A model generated the notes under the pieces. It did not search any database, was not told the origin of the DNA, and saw only the letters and a list, made by a program, of their open reading frames with translations. Both the position numbers and the translations under genes were made by a program. From Candidatus Symbiothrix sp. (GTDB lineage: Bacteria > Bacteroidota > Bacteroidia > Bacteroidales > Azobacteroidaceae): DNA of 5,135 nt. Position 1 is the stretch's first letter. The number at the start of each line of letters is the position of its first letter. Below, piece after piece: positions 1 through 5,135 of the stretch. Where the stretch lies: contig JAISXN010000195.1 in the NCBI GenBank assembly GCA_031270525.1, positions 1-5,135 of the forward strand. The letters are read 5' to 3'.

Positions 1-588
1 GACAAGATGCTAACGGACGCCTTGGAAATACATTTTGTCAATATGTTTAATTTCAGACGTTTGAAGGAAAAGGATATAATAAATAATCCCCTTCATCGCT
101 GGCTGACCTTTTTCAGCAAAGAAACAGATGAAGAAACAATAAAAAAGATAATAGCAATGGACACAGCAATAGGAAAAGCACAGGAAAAAGTCGCGTATGT
201 TTCGCGGGATGCGGAAACCTTACGCTTGTACAATATGCGAGAACTGGCATTGATGGATTATGTCAGCGGTATAAATCATGCCCGTCGTGAAGGCATGCAG
301 GAAGGCATGGCTATCGGCGAGCAAAAAGGCATGTCTATCGGCAAACAGGAAGGTATGGTTATTGGCGAGCAAAAAGGTATGGTCATTGGCAAGCAAGAAG
401 GCATGGTCATTGGCGAGCAAAAAGGCATAGTCATTGGCAAGCAAGAAGGCATAGCTATTGGTAAGCAAGAAGCGTTGTCGGAGTACGTTTTCAAGTTATC
501 AGGGAAAGGCAGATCAATAGAAGAAATTAGTGAATTAACCGATTTATCTGTGGAAGAAGTGAAGGAAGTCTTAAATAGCAGAGAATAA
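1..588 (+). CDS. Rpn family recombination-promoting nuclease / putative transposase (PD-(D/E)XK), 3' part only
   Basis: The frame is open to the left edge (Asp-Lys precede the Met at base 7), so the true start lies outside the window and the ATG at 7 is internal. The stop is TAA at 586-588. The segment around 10-300, with LTDALEIHFVNMFNF, NPLHRWLTFF, an AMDTAIGKAQEK-like stretch and YVSGINHARREG, matches the region after the nuclease core in the Rpn/TIGR01784-type family. The catalytic PD-(D/E)XK residues would lie upstream, so activity cannot be judged. Next come seven 8-residue repeats (304-471) and a short tail with SIEEISELTDLSVEEVKEVL, which looks like a small helical pair. Family members are DNA endonucleases first described as promoting recombination and later as phage-defence toxins. 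The family assignment is strong and the biological role here is inference. No SD-like site or terminator is visible for this gene. Confidence 0.85.
   Translation, partial: DKMLTDALEIHFVNMFNFRRLKEKDIINNPLHRWLTFFSKETDEETIKKIIAMDTAIGKAQEKVAYVSRDAETLRLYNMRELALMDYVSGINHARREGMQEGMAIGEQKGMSIGKQEGMVIGEQKGMVIGKQEGMVIGEQKGIVIGKQEGIAIGKQEALSEYVFKLSGKGRSIEEISELTDLSVEEVKEVLNSRE
304..471 (+). repeat. Seven tandem 24-bp in-frame repeats encoding G(M/I)xIG(E/K)Q(K/E)
   Basis: Seven consecutive 24-bp units start at 304, 328, 352, 376, 400, 424 and 448. Each encodes eight residues of the form Gly-Met/Ile-x-Ile-Gly followed by Glu-Gln-Lys or Lys-Gln-Glu. Units 1 to 6 alternate strictly between the EQK and KQE endings, giving a 48-bp higher-order period; unit 7 repeats KQE. 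The third, fourth and fifth units differ at only a few bases, which suggests recent duplication. The predicted product is a charged, Gly-punctuated helix. Repeats of this kind in the C-terminal part are typical of the Rpn family and can change copy number by slippage or recombination without breaking the frame. Confidence 0.95.
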
Positions 589-740
589 CCTTTCCTTAAC
601 TTGATGACAATGGACAGAGACTACGCCGGGCAGGGGAAATGCGAGCCTATTGGTCATTTAAAGCCATGCCTTGCTCTGCACCCAAGTTGGCAGGAGCCAT
701 CTTTATCCAACCACCATTCCAGAATAGCCGAAAGATTCGG

Positions 741-755
741 GGCGGTCTGACCGCC
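741..755. repeat. Perfect 6-bp inverted repeat with 3-base loop
   Basis: GGCGGT, then CTG, then ACCGCC form a perfect short GC-rich hairpin. No T-run follows on either strand, so it does not look like an intrinsic terminator. It is one of several dyads in the same spacer. Confidence 0.6.
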
Positions 756-777
756 AACAGGAATATACTCAATCAAT

Positions 778-814
778 TTGTCGCATTGTACGCCGGAGGC
801 GTACTGCGATGCAA
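778..814. repeat. Long imperfect hairpin (about 15 bp stem, GGA loop)
   Basis: The centre is GTACGCC (788-794), loop GGA (795-797), GGCGTAC (798-804), a perfect 7-bp stem. It continues outward with TCGCA (781-785) against TGCGA (805-809), leaving a 2-base bulge at 786-787, and then TTG (778-780) against CAA (812-814) with a second 2-base bulge at 810-811. No T-run follows, so a terminator is unlikely. It may be a structured RNA element or the core of a repeated palindromic sequence. Confidence 0.75.
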
Positions 815-862
815 CAATAATTCGTACGCTTTTACATGGGATTGGCTGCTGCCGGACGTTGT

Positions 863-880
863 TTCCCGTCTGCGCGGGAA
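863..880. repeat. 6-bp inverted repeat (TTCCCG / CGGGAA)
   Basis: TTCCCG at 863-868 and CGGGAA at 875-880 form a stem with a 6-base loop (TCTGCG). The sequence after it is GACAGGGTGC on plus, with no T-run, so it is not a typical terminator. Confidence 0.5.
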
Positions 881-947
881 GACAGGGTGCGACAATTTGA
901 ATTATCTTAAGTTTGCATCAACCACAACGAATATAAAATCTTTTTCG

Positions 948-955
948 TAACTTTG
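948..955 (+). promoter_or_regulatory. Candidate -7 box of a Bacteroidetes primary-sigma promoter for the TlpA-tgt-lptF/G operon
   Basis: TAACTTTG matches the Bacteroidetes -7 consensus TAnnTTTG exactly and is followed by C. It lies 25 bases before the ATG at 981, implying a short A/T-rich leader. No TTTG -33 element is present at the usual 19-21 base spacing (about 923-928); the nearest TTTG is at 912-915, too far upstream. The leader just before the ATG has no purine-rich SD, which is normal in this phylum. Confidence 0.55.
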
Positions 956-980
956 CGGCTTAATTTTATTAATCGAATAT

Positions 981-2660
981 ATGAAACCAAAGTATTTTTC
1001 CGGCGCGCGTCGCCGTAGTTTTGCGAATATTGCAGTTGCCGCTTTGTGCATGTTGATTGTGTTTGCTTGTAAAGAAAAACGTCCGGCTGTTATTGAAACG
1101 CCTGTTTTTGATGTTTGGAGTACCTCGACTCTCGAAATTGAAAAGATTGAGATGACCGATTCTGCAACGATTTTCCACATCCATACATTTTTCTATCCGG
1201 GTGCGGAGATAATGATTTCACCGGAAACCTTTATCCGTGAAAGTGGAATGAATGAAAAATTAACCATTGTTAAAGCCGAGGGTATTGAATTGGGTGAAGA
1301 ATTAACCATACCTGAATCGGGTGAAACTGCTTTCAAATTGTATTTTCCGCCGTTAAAGCCGGAAATTACTAAAATTGACTTCATAGAATGTGAATCCGAA
1401 GGTTGTTTTAATATCTGGGGAATTCACCTGACACCGAATGCAAAAGTTAAAGTTGCGCCGGTAATGGCGCAGAAAGAATGTACGCAACCTGTACCGGCTT
1501 TTGAATACAGCCTGAAACCGGCCAAACTCAGCGGAAAATATCTCGGATACTCCAAAGCGATGAATAAAGAAGTAGCCGTTGATTATCCGAGTTTATCGGG
1601 AGAATCCCAAACAGTTAAAGCAAGCGTTGCCGATGATGGTTCATTCGGCCTTGAAGTGCCTGTCGGTTACCCCGGCCTGTACAGTTCCTCTCTGGGATTT
1701 ATTTTCCTGACTCCAGGACAAGAAGTAAAATGGAATATTGATTTGGTTAGACAAACGCGCGAAGAATCACGTTTGCGCAAAGACAAAGAACCTGTCGATT
1801 CTCTCTATGAAACCACGGAAGGTGACGGCTTTTTCATTTCAAAAGCAGATATGCACAAAATCGACCGTCCTATTTCAGGTCCGGAAGATCCCGAAGCTTT
1901 ACTGTCCGAAGTATTCGTCCGGAAGTTTAATGGTCAAACAGTATACATGCCATATTTCCCATTGGTTATCGATTTAATGAAACCTTTGTACTTATCCGGC
2001 GGGAAAGACAAATCGGTGAAAGAACAGTTTGCAACGCTCAAAGAAAAAATAAAACCCGCATTGGACGATACGGACCCTGTTTATGATTATATTTTAGCGT
2101 CGCTGTACAGTCGCCGGATTCAGGAATCCCAATTCTATACCGATGCCGACAAGGAAGAAATAAAAGCCGCTTTTGCCGGTAATTCTGCTTATAGCGAAGC
2201 ATTAATTGCCGAAAACGACAAAGTAAAAGCGTTGACGGAAGAAAACACAGCTTTGATTAAGCAAGTTCCGGATGTTGCGGAAGATAAGGTTTTTGAAGAA
2301 ATCCTCAGGCAATACAGGGGAAAAGTCGTATTGGTTGATTTCTGGGCAACCTGGTGTGGTCCTTGCAAAAAAGCGTTCAAAACAATGGCTCCGCTGAAAG
2401 AAAGTTGGAAAGACAAAAACATTGTGTTTGTATATCTTACCGGCGAAACATCTCCTTTGACAATCTGGAATAAAATGATTCCCGATATTCACGGTGAACA
2501 TTATCGCGTAAGCGACAATCAATGGCATTATTGGTCTAAGTCCCTGAAAATGGAGGGTGTTCCCACATACATGATATACGACAAAAACGGCAGGCAAGTG
2601 CAACGATATACCGGTTATCCGGGGAATGAAACAATGAAGAAAGTGATTGAGGAGCTTTGA
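981..2660 (+). CDS. TlpA-family thioredoxin-like lipoprotein (envelope disulfide reductase)
   Basis: This predicted 559-residue envelope protein has a positively charged N-terminus (GARRR), a hydrophobic stretch at about 15-28 and a lipobox-like IVFAC ending at Cys30, the likely lipidation site. Residues about 31-180 form the N-terminal domain common in Bacteroidales TlpA proteins, including a Cys137-x4-Cys142 pair followed by FNIWGIHL. Residues about 180-250 (KLSGKYLGY to TPGQEVKWNI) resemble a small beta domain, and about 285-440 is mostly helical. A thioredoxin fold follows from about 446, with FWATWCGPC, redox cysteines 459 and 462, and the expected cis-proline at 528 in GVPTYMIY. Such proteins reduce disulfides outside the cytoplasm; the partner is unknown. 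The ATG at 981 is chosen because it gives the complete signal peptide and lies just after a -7 box; the next in-frame Met, residue 24, would destroy it. It is the first gene of the operon and overlaps tgt by 4 bases. Confidence 0.9.
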   Translation: MKPKYFSGARRRSFANIAVAALCMLIVFACKEKRPAVIETPVFDVWSTSTLEIEKIEMTDSATIFHIHTFFYPGAEIMISPETFIRESGMNEKLTIVKAEGIELGEELTIPESGETAFKLYFPPLKPEITKIDFIECESEGCFNIWGIHLTPNAKVKVAPVMAQKECTQPVPAFEYSLKPAKLSGKYLGYSKAMNKEVAVDYPSLSGESQTVKASVADDGSFGLEVPVGYPGLYSSSLGFIFLTPGQEVKWNIDLVRQTREESRLRKDKEPVDSLYETTEGDGFFISKADMHKIDRPISGPEDPEALLSEVFVRKFNGQTVYMPYFPLVIDLMKPLYLSGGKDKSVKEQFATLKEKIKPALDDTDPVYDYILASLYSRRIQESQFYTDADKEEIKAAFAGNSAYSEALIAENDKVKALTEENTALIKQVPDVAEDKVFEEILRQYRGKVVLVDFWATWCGPCKKAFKTMAPLKESWKDKNIVFVYLTGETSPLTIWNKMIPDIHGEHYRVSDNQWHYWSKSLKMEGVPTYMIYDKNGRQVQRYTGYPGNETMKKVIEEL

Positions 2661-3787
2661 AATACCAGTTACAATACACCGATAAATCTTCCAACGCCCG
2701 CGCCGGCTTAATCATTACCGGACATGGAACGGTCGAAACGCCGGTTTTCATGCCTGTCGGTACTCAAGGAGCCGTCAAAGCAGTACATTTCCACGAATTG
2801 AAAGATGATATCAAAGCCGGAATTATTTTGGGAAATACGTATCATCTGTATTTGCGCCCGGGCGTTGAAATCCTCGAACAGGCGGGCGGTTTACACCGTT
2901 TCGGCGGTTGGGACAGACCGATTTTAACCGATAGCGGCGGATTTCAGGTCTTTTCTTTGACTGAAAACAGAAAACTCAGGGAAGAAGGAGCTGAATTCCG
3001 CTCTCATATCGACGGCTCAAAACATCTTTTTACGCCTGAAAAAGTGATGGATATTCAACGAAGTATCGGTGCCGATATTATGATGGCTTTCGACGAATGT
3101 ACGCCGGGAAACGCCGAGTACAAATACGCCGAAAAGTCCCTCGAACTGACCGAACGCTGGCTCGACCGCTGCATCCGCCGTTTCAACGAAACGGAGGCAA
3201 AATATGGTTGCGAGCAAAGTTTGTTCCCCATCGTACAGGGCTGTGTGTACCGGGATTTACGGCAAAGAGCGGCTGAAAATGTCGCATCAAAAAATGCCGA
3301 CGGAAATGCTATCGGCGGATTGGCTGTCGGCGAACCGGTCGAAAAAATGTATGAAATGATTGAATTGGTCAATGAAATTCTTCCGGAAGATAAACCTCGT
3401 TACCTGATGGGCGTAGGTACGCCGGCCAATTTGCTGGAAGCCATCGAACGAGGCGTGGATATGTTTGATTGCATCATGCCAACCCGGAATGGCCGGAATG
3501 GTCAGTTATTTACAAAAGAAGGAATTATCAATATCCGGAATAAAAAATGGGAAAATGATTTCAGTCCGGTCGAAGAAAACGGCGCTTCTGCTATTGATAA
3601 TTCCTATTCAAAAGCATATCTTCGCCACTTGTTTGTCGCAGACGAAATTTTAGGCCTGCAAATCGCTTCTGTTCATAATCTGGCATTTTACCTGTGGTTG
3701 GTGAAAGAAGCAAGAAAACATATTATCGAAGGAGATTTTACTTCATGGAAAACTGCCGTGATGCCTAAAATTCAAAACAGGTTATAA
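2657..3787 (+). CDS. tgt: Queuine/preQ1 tRNA-ribosyltransferase (tRNA-guanine transglycosylase)
   Basis: This 376-residue enzyme exchanges guanine-34 in GUN-anticodon tRNAs (Asp, Asn, His, Tyr) for preQ1 in the queuosine pathway, in the cytoplasm. Family signatures are clear: PVGTQGAVK, NTYHLYLRPG, LTDSGGFQVFSL with Asp92, AFDECTP with Asp146, GGLAVGEP, and MFDCIMPTRNGR with the nucleophile Asp271 and the base-34 recognition loop at 276-280. The start is TTG at 2657. The protein then begins MKYQLQYTDKSSNARAG, as expected for the family, whereas the first in-frame ATG is about 30 residues later, inside a conserved motif. The TTGA overlap with the TlpA stop suggests translational coupling. Oddly, the three zinc cysteines (302, 304, 307 in E. 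coli) are replaced at the aligned positions by Gly309, Ser311 and Asp314, although the fourth ligand, His340, is kept. Confidence 0.97.
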   Translation: MKYQLQYTDKSSNARAGLIITGHGTVETPVFMPVGTQGAVKAVHFHELKDDIKAGIILGNTYHLYLRPGVEILEQAGGLHRFGGWDRPILTDSGGFQVFSLTENRKLREEGAEFRSHIDGSKHLFTPEKVMDIQRSIGADIMMAFDECTPGNAEYKYAEKSLELTERWLDRCIRRFNETEAKYGCEQSLFPIVQGCVYRDLRQRAAENVASKNADGNAIGGLAVGEPVEKMYEMIELVNEILPEDKPRYLMGVGTPANLLEAIERGVDMFDCIMPTRNGRNGQLFTKEGIINIRNKKWENDFSPVEENGASAIDNSYSKAYLRHLFVADEILGLQIASVHNLAFYLWLVKEARKHIIEGDFTSWKTAVMPKIQNRL

Positions 3788-3788
3788 A

Positions 3789-4874
3789 ATGAAGAAAACA
3801 TTTACAATCATTGATGGGTACATTATTAAGAAATTCCTTGGCACTTATGTGTTTACCATTGCCTTGATTATTGCTATCACCGTGATGATTGATGTCAATG
3901 CCAAAATAGACAATTTTATTAAGACTTCGCCATCCGGACACGCCATTGTTTTCGATTATTACCTGAGTTTCATCCCGTATTTTGTAAATCTTTTCAGTCC
4001 GCTTTTTGTATTTATCGCCGTTATTTTCTTTACGTCAAAGCTGGCTGATAATTCGGAGATTATCGCAATGATGGCAAGCGGATTGAACTTCGACCGCCTC
4101 ATCAGACCCTATTTGATATCGGCTGCGTTAATTTCCGTCTGTACTTTTTTACTGAACAGCTATGTTATTCCTCCGGCCAACGTAAAACGTATCGATTTTG
4201 AAAACAAGTATATAAGAAATAGAAAAGTGGATTATGCCATGAATATCCAATTGGAAGTGGAGCCCGGAATTGTAGCTCATTTCGGCAGTTTTGACAATTC
4301 AAACCGGAAAGGAAGGGATTTTTCCTTAGATAAATTTAACGGCAAAAAGTTGGTTTCGAGATTAACGGCTAAAAATATTACTTGGGATTCGGCATATCAT
4401 TGGACAATAAACAATTATATGATTCGGAATTTTATCGGGATGAGAGAAGAAATCAGCCGTGGCGAACAGATAGATACGACCTTGACCATTGTTCCTTCTG
4501 ATTTTATGATTTCGGTCAATGATTCGGAACAATTAACGACTCCCCATTTAAAAGCCTATATCGACCGGCAAAAGAAACGCGGTATAGGGAATATTCAACT
4601 TTTTGAAATAGAATATCATAAACGTTATGCCATGACGTTTGCCGCTTTTATCCTGACCATTATCGGGGTTTCCTTGAGTTCCCGGAAAATAAAAGGCGGT
4701 ATGGGATTAAACATTGGAATCGGTTTATTGTTAAGTTTTTCCTATATCCTGTTTATGCAAGTTTCGTCGTCGCTTGCCATAGCGGGGGCCGTAAGTTCTT
4801 TCGTCGCCGTTTGGATACCTAACATTTTGTATATGGGGATTGCGGCTTATCTTTATAGTAAGGCGCCGCGGTAA
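3789..4874 (+). CDS. LptF/LptG-family permease (YjgP/YjgQ), lipopolysaccharide export ABC transporter membrane subunit
   Basis: This 361-residue inner-membrane protein matches the LptF/LptG family, which with the ATPase LptB extracts LPS from the inner membrane and passes it to the LptC-LptA bridge. The layout is typical. Three N-terminal membrane helices lie at about 17-38, 56-83 and 104-127, with the conserved cytoplasmic stretch SEIIAMMASGLNFDRLIRPY (89-108) that contacts LptB in the family. A periplasmic beta-jellyroll-like region covers about 130-275, and three C-terminal helices lie at about 281-297, 305-328 and 333-356. FEIEYHKRYAMTFAAFILT leads into helix 4, as expected. The start ATG lies one base after the tgt stop, so it is in the same operon. 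LptF and LptG are too similar to separate here, so no symbol is given. lptB and the partner permease are not in this window. Confidence 0.93.
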   Translation: MKKTFTIIDGYIIKKFLGTYVFTIALIIAITVMIDVNAKIDNFIKTSPSGHAIVFDYYLSFIPYFVNLFSPLFVFIAVIFFTSKLADNSEIIAMMASGLNFDRLIRPYLISAALISVCTFLLNSYVIPPANVKRIDFENKYIRNRKVDYAMNIQLEVEPGIVAHFGSFDNSNRKGRDFSLDKFNGKKLVSRLTAKNITWDSAYHWTINNYMIRNFIGMREEISRGEQIDTTLTIVPSDFMISVNDSEQLTTPHLKAYIDRQKKRGIGNIQLFEIEYHKRYAMTFAAFILTIIGVSLSSRKIKGGMGLNIGIGLLLSFSYILFMQVSSSLAIAGAVSSFVAVWIPNILYMGIAAYLYSKAPR

Positions 4875-4906
4875 AAAGACGGCGGGTCAAGTCCGCTGTA
4901 ATCGGT

Positions 4907-4950
4907 CCTTCCTCTGATAGCCAATAAATTGAGGTAAGGTTTTCTCTTTT
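4907..4950 (+). terminator. Candidate intrinsic terminator after the lptF/G-family gene
   Basis: CCTTCCTC (4907-4914) pairs with GAGGTAAGG (4931-4939) with one bulged base and a 16-base loop. It is followed by TTTTCTCTTTT-type sequence (4940-4950). It lies 32 bases after the operon's last stop and just before the end of the convergent minus-strand gene. The large loop makes the call moderate. Confidence 0.4.
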
Positions 4951-5135
4951 AAATCATTAATCCTACTTTTTGTAGGGTTTTAAAATCTACCATTTCAATA
5001 TTGAACTTCTCTCCCCAATCATTGATTTTATAAATCGCACTATTTTCAATCAGTATCCCTAATGTTTTCCCTGAAAATTTAGTTTTTCCATGTTTGACAT
5101 CAATCCTTAATACCTTATAATTAAAATCATAGGTT
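4949..5135 (-). CDS. Unrecognised protein, 3' end only (partial at the right edge)
   Basis: The minus-strand frame is open from the right edge down to a TAA at 4949-4951, giving the last 61 residues of a protein whose start is outside the window. The tail reads as ordinary protein, with stretches such as YKVLRIDVKHGKTKFSG, LGILIENSAIYKINDWGE and FKTLQKVGLMI. It alternates hydrophobic and charged residues in a way that suggests beta strands followed by a short helix. No motif lets me name a family. Codon use is AT-rich like the neighbouring genes. It converges on the operon, with 74 bases between the two stops. It could instead be a chance open frame, but an unbroken run with this composition argues for a real gene. 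Confidence 0.6.
   Translation of the reverse strand, partial: TYDFNYKVLRIDVKHGKTKFSGKTLGILIENSAIYKINDWGEKFNIEMVDFKTLQKVGLMI
4959..4979. terminator. Small stem-loop inside the 3' end of the minus-strand gene
   Basis: AATCCTAC (4959-4966), loop TTTTT (4967-4971) and GTAGGGTT (4972-4979) form an 8-bp stem with one G-T pair, followed by TTAAAA. It may act as a weak back-up terminator for plus-strand transcripts. It lies within minus-strand coding sequence, so it could also be coincidental. Confidence 0.25.

Larger units (their letters stand above)
771..902. repeat. Imperfect inverted-repeat pair bounding about 132 bp
   Basis: The sequence at 771-785 and the reverse complement of 888-902/903 share TTGTCGCA exactly. 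They continue outward as CAAt versus CAAa and AAT versus AATT, so about 14 positions match with one mismatch and one single-base indel. The pair encloses the 778-814 and 863-880 hairpins. This could be the termini of a small non-autonomous element or the outer stem of a folded RNA. No flanking target-site duplication was established. Confidence 0.4.
657..917 (-). other. 87-codon minus-strand open frame without ATG; possible gene remnant
   Basis: The minus-strand frame is open from 917 down to a TGA at 654-656, bounded upstream by a TGA at 918-920. It contains no ATG or GTG that would give a full-length product. Its translation has an ordinary amino-acid mix, with segments such as VRIIVASQYASG, LIEYIPVGGQ and ILEWWLDKDG, and looks at least as protein-like as the opposing plus frame. 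I do not recognise it. With no start codon it is either a remnant, part of a repeat that happens to be open, or chance. Confidence 0.2.
589..947. other. Gene-poor, GC-rich, palindrome-rich spacer; possible dispersed repeat or gene remnant
   Basis: No convincing gene is seen between the rpn-like stop and the TlpA promoter. By hand count 156 of 300 bases in 601-900 are G or C, clearly richer than the flanking genes (for example 20 of 60 at 121-180). Several inverted repeats occur: 741-755 (6-bp arms), 778-814 (long imperfect hairpin), 863-880 (6-bp arms), and a distant pair at 771-785 and 888-902. Both strands are open over most of the stretch: a 103-codon ATG frame on plus (639-950) and an 87-codon frame without an ATG on minus (917-657). 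I recognise neither protein. Such mutual openness fits a conserved repeat, a small non-autonomous element or an eroded gene. Confidence 0.6.

Noticed and set aside
7..9. ATG at 7 as the start of the rpn-like gene
   Set aside because: The frame continues to the window edge, and the family motif is already under way at this point, so the gene starts upstream.
304..471. CRISPR-like array
   Set aside because: The units are directly tandem with no unique spacers, and they code in frame within a protein.
220..494. Two minus-strand frames with repetitive translations over the rpn tail
   Set aside because: They are antisense shadows of the 24-bp repeats; any frame stays open through such a repeat.
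912..915. TTTG as the -33 element of the operon promoter
   Set aside because: It is 32 bases before the -7 box, well beyond the usual 19-21 base spacing.
639..950. 103-codon plus-strand frame starting at ATG 639
   Set aside because: No recognised domain, an odd composition, hairpins across it, and an opposing open frame over most of its length. It also runs into the promoter of the next gene, so it is treated as part of a repeat or remnant.
2202..2603. 133-codon minus-strand frame inside the TlpA-like gene
   Set aside because: It overlaps the thioredoxin domain, which is clearly coding on plus, and its translation resembles no known family.
3055..3372. 105-codon minus-strand frame inside tgt
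   Set aside because: An antisense shadow of strongly conserved tgt coding sequence.
4883..4896. Short GCGG/CCGC dyad just after the permease stop as a terminator
   Set aside because: Only about four base pairs and no T-run follows; the dyad at 4907-4939 is a better candidate.

Overview
The window looks like Bacteroidetes, probably Bacteroidales. The evidence is a TlpA-family lipoprotein with the domain plan typical of that order, a TAnnTTTG-type promoter element, no Shine-Dalgarno sequence at the promoter-proximal gene, and Tgt and LptF/G proteins of Bacteroidetes character. The species cannot be named from the sequence.

Layout. Bases 1-588 hold the 3' part of an Rpn/PD-(D/E)XK 'putative transposase' family gene, open at the left edge. 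Its tail contains seven in-frame 24-bp repeats. Bases 589-980 contain no convincing gene. Within this stretch, 601-900 is GC-richer (about 52% by hand count), rich in inverted repeats, and open on both strands, so it may be a dispersed repeat, a small non-autonomous element or a gene remnant. Bases 948-955 match the Bacteroidetes -7 promoter box.

Bases 981-4874 form a tight three-gene plus-strand operon. It comprises a lipoprotein thioredoxin of the TlpA family (981-2660), tgt for queuosine tRNA modification (2657-3787, TTG start overlapping the previous stop), and an LptF/LptG-family lipopolysaccharide transport permease (3789-4874, one base after tgt). The genes do not share a pathway: cell-envelope thiol redox, tRNA wobble modification and LPS export. 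They are probably joined by transcription and translational coupling. A hairpin with a T-rich tail at 4907-4950 could end the operon.

Bases 4949-5135 hold the 3' end of an unrecognised gene on the minus strand, convergent with the operon.

The two points most worth a second look are the repeat-bearing Rpn tail and the palindrome-rich spacer. In Rpn systems the C-terminal part can be translated separately as an antitoxin. Tgt also lacks the three cysteines of the usual zinc site.
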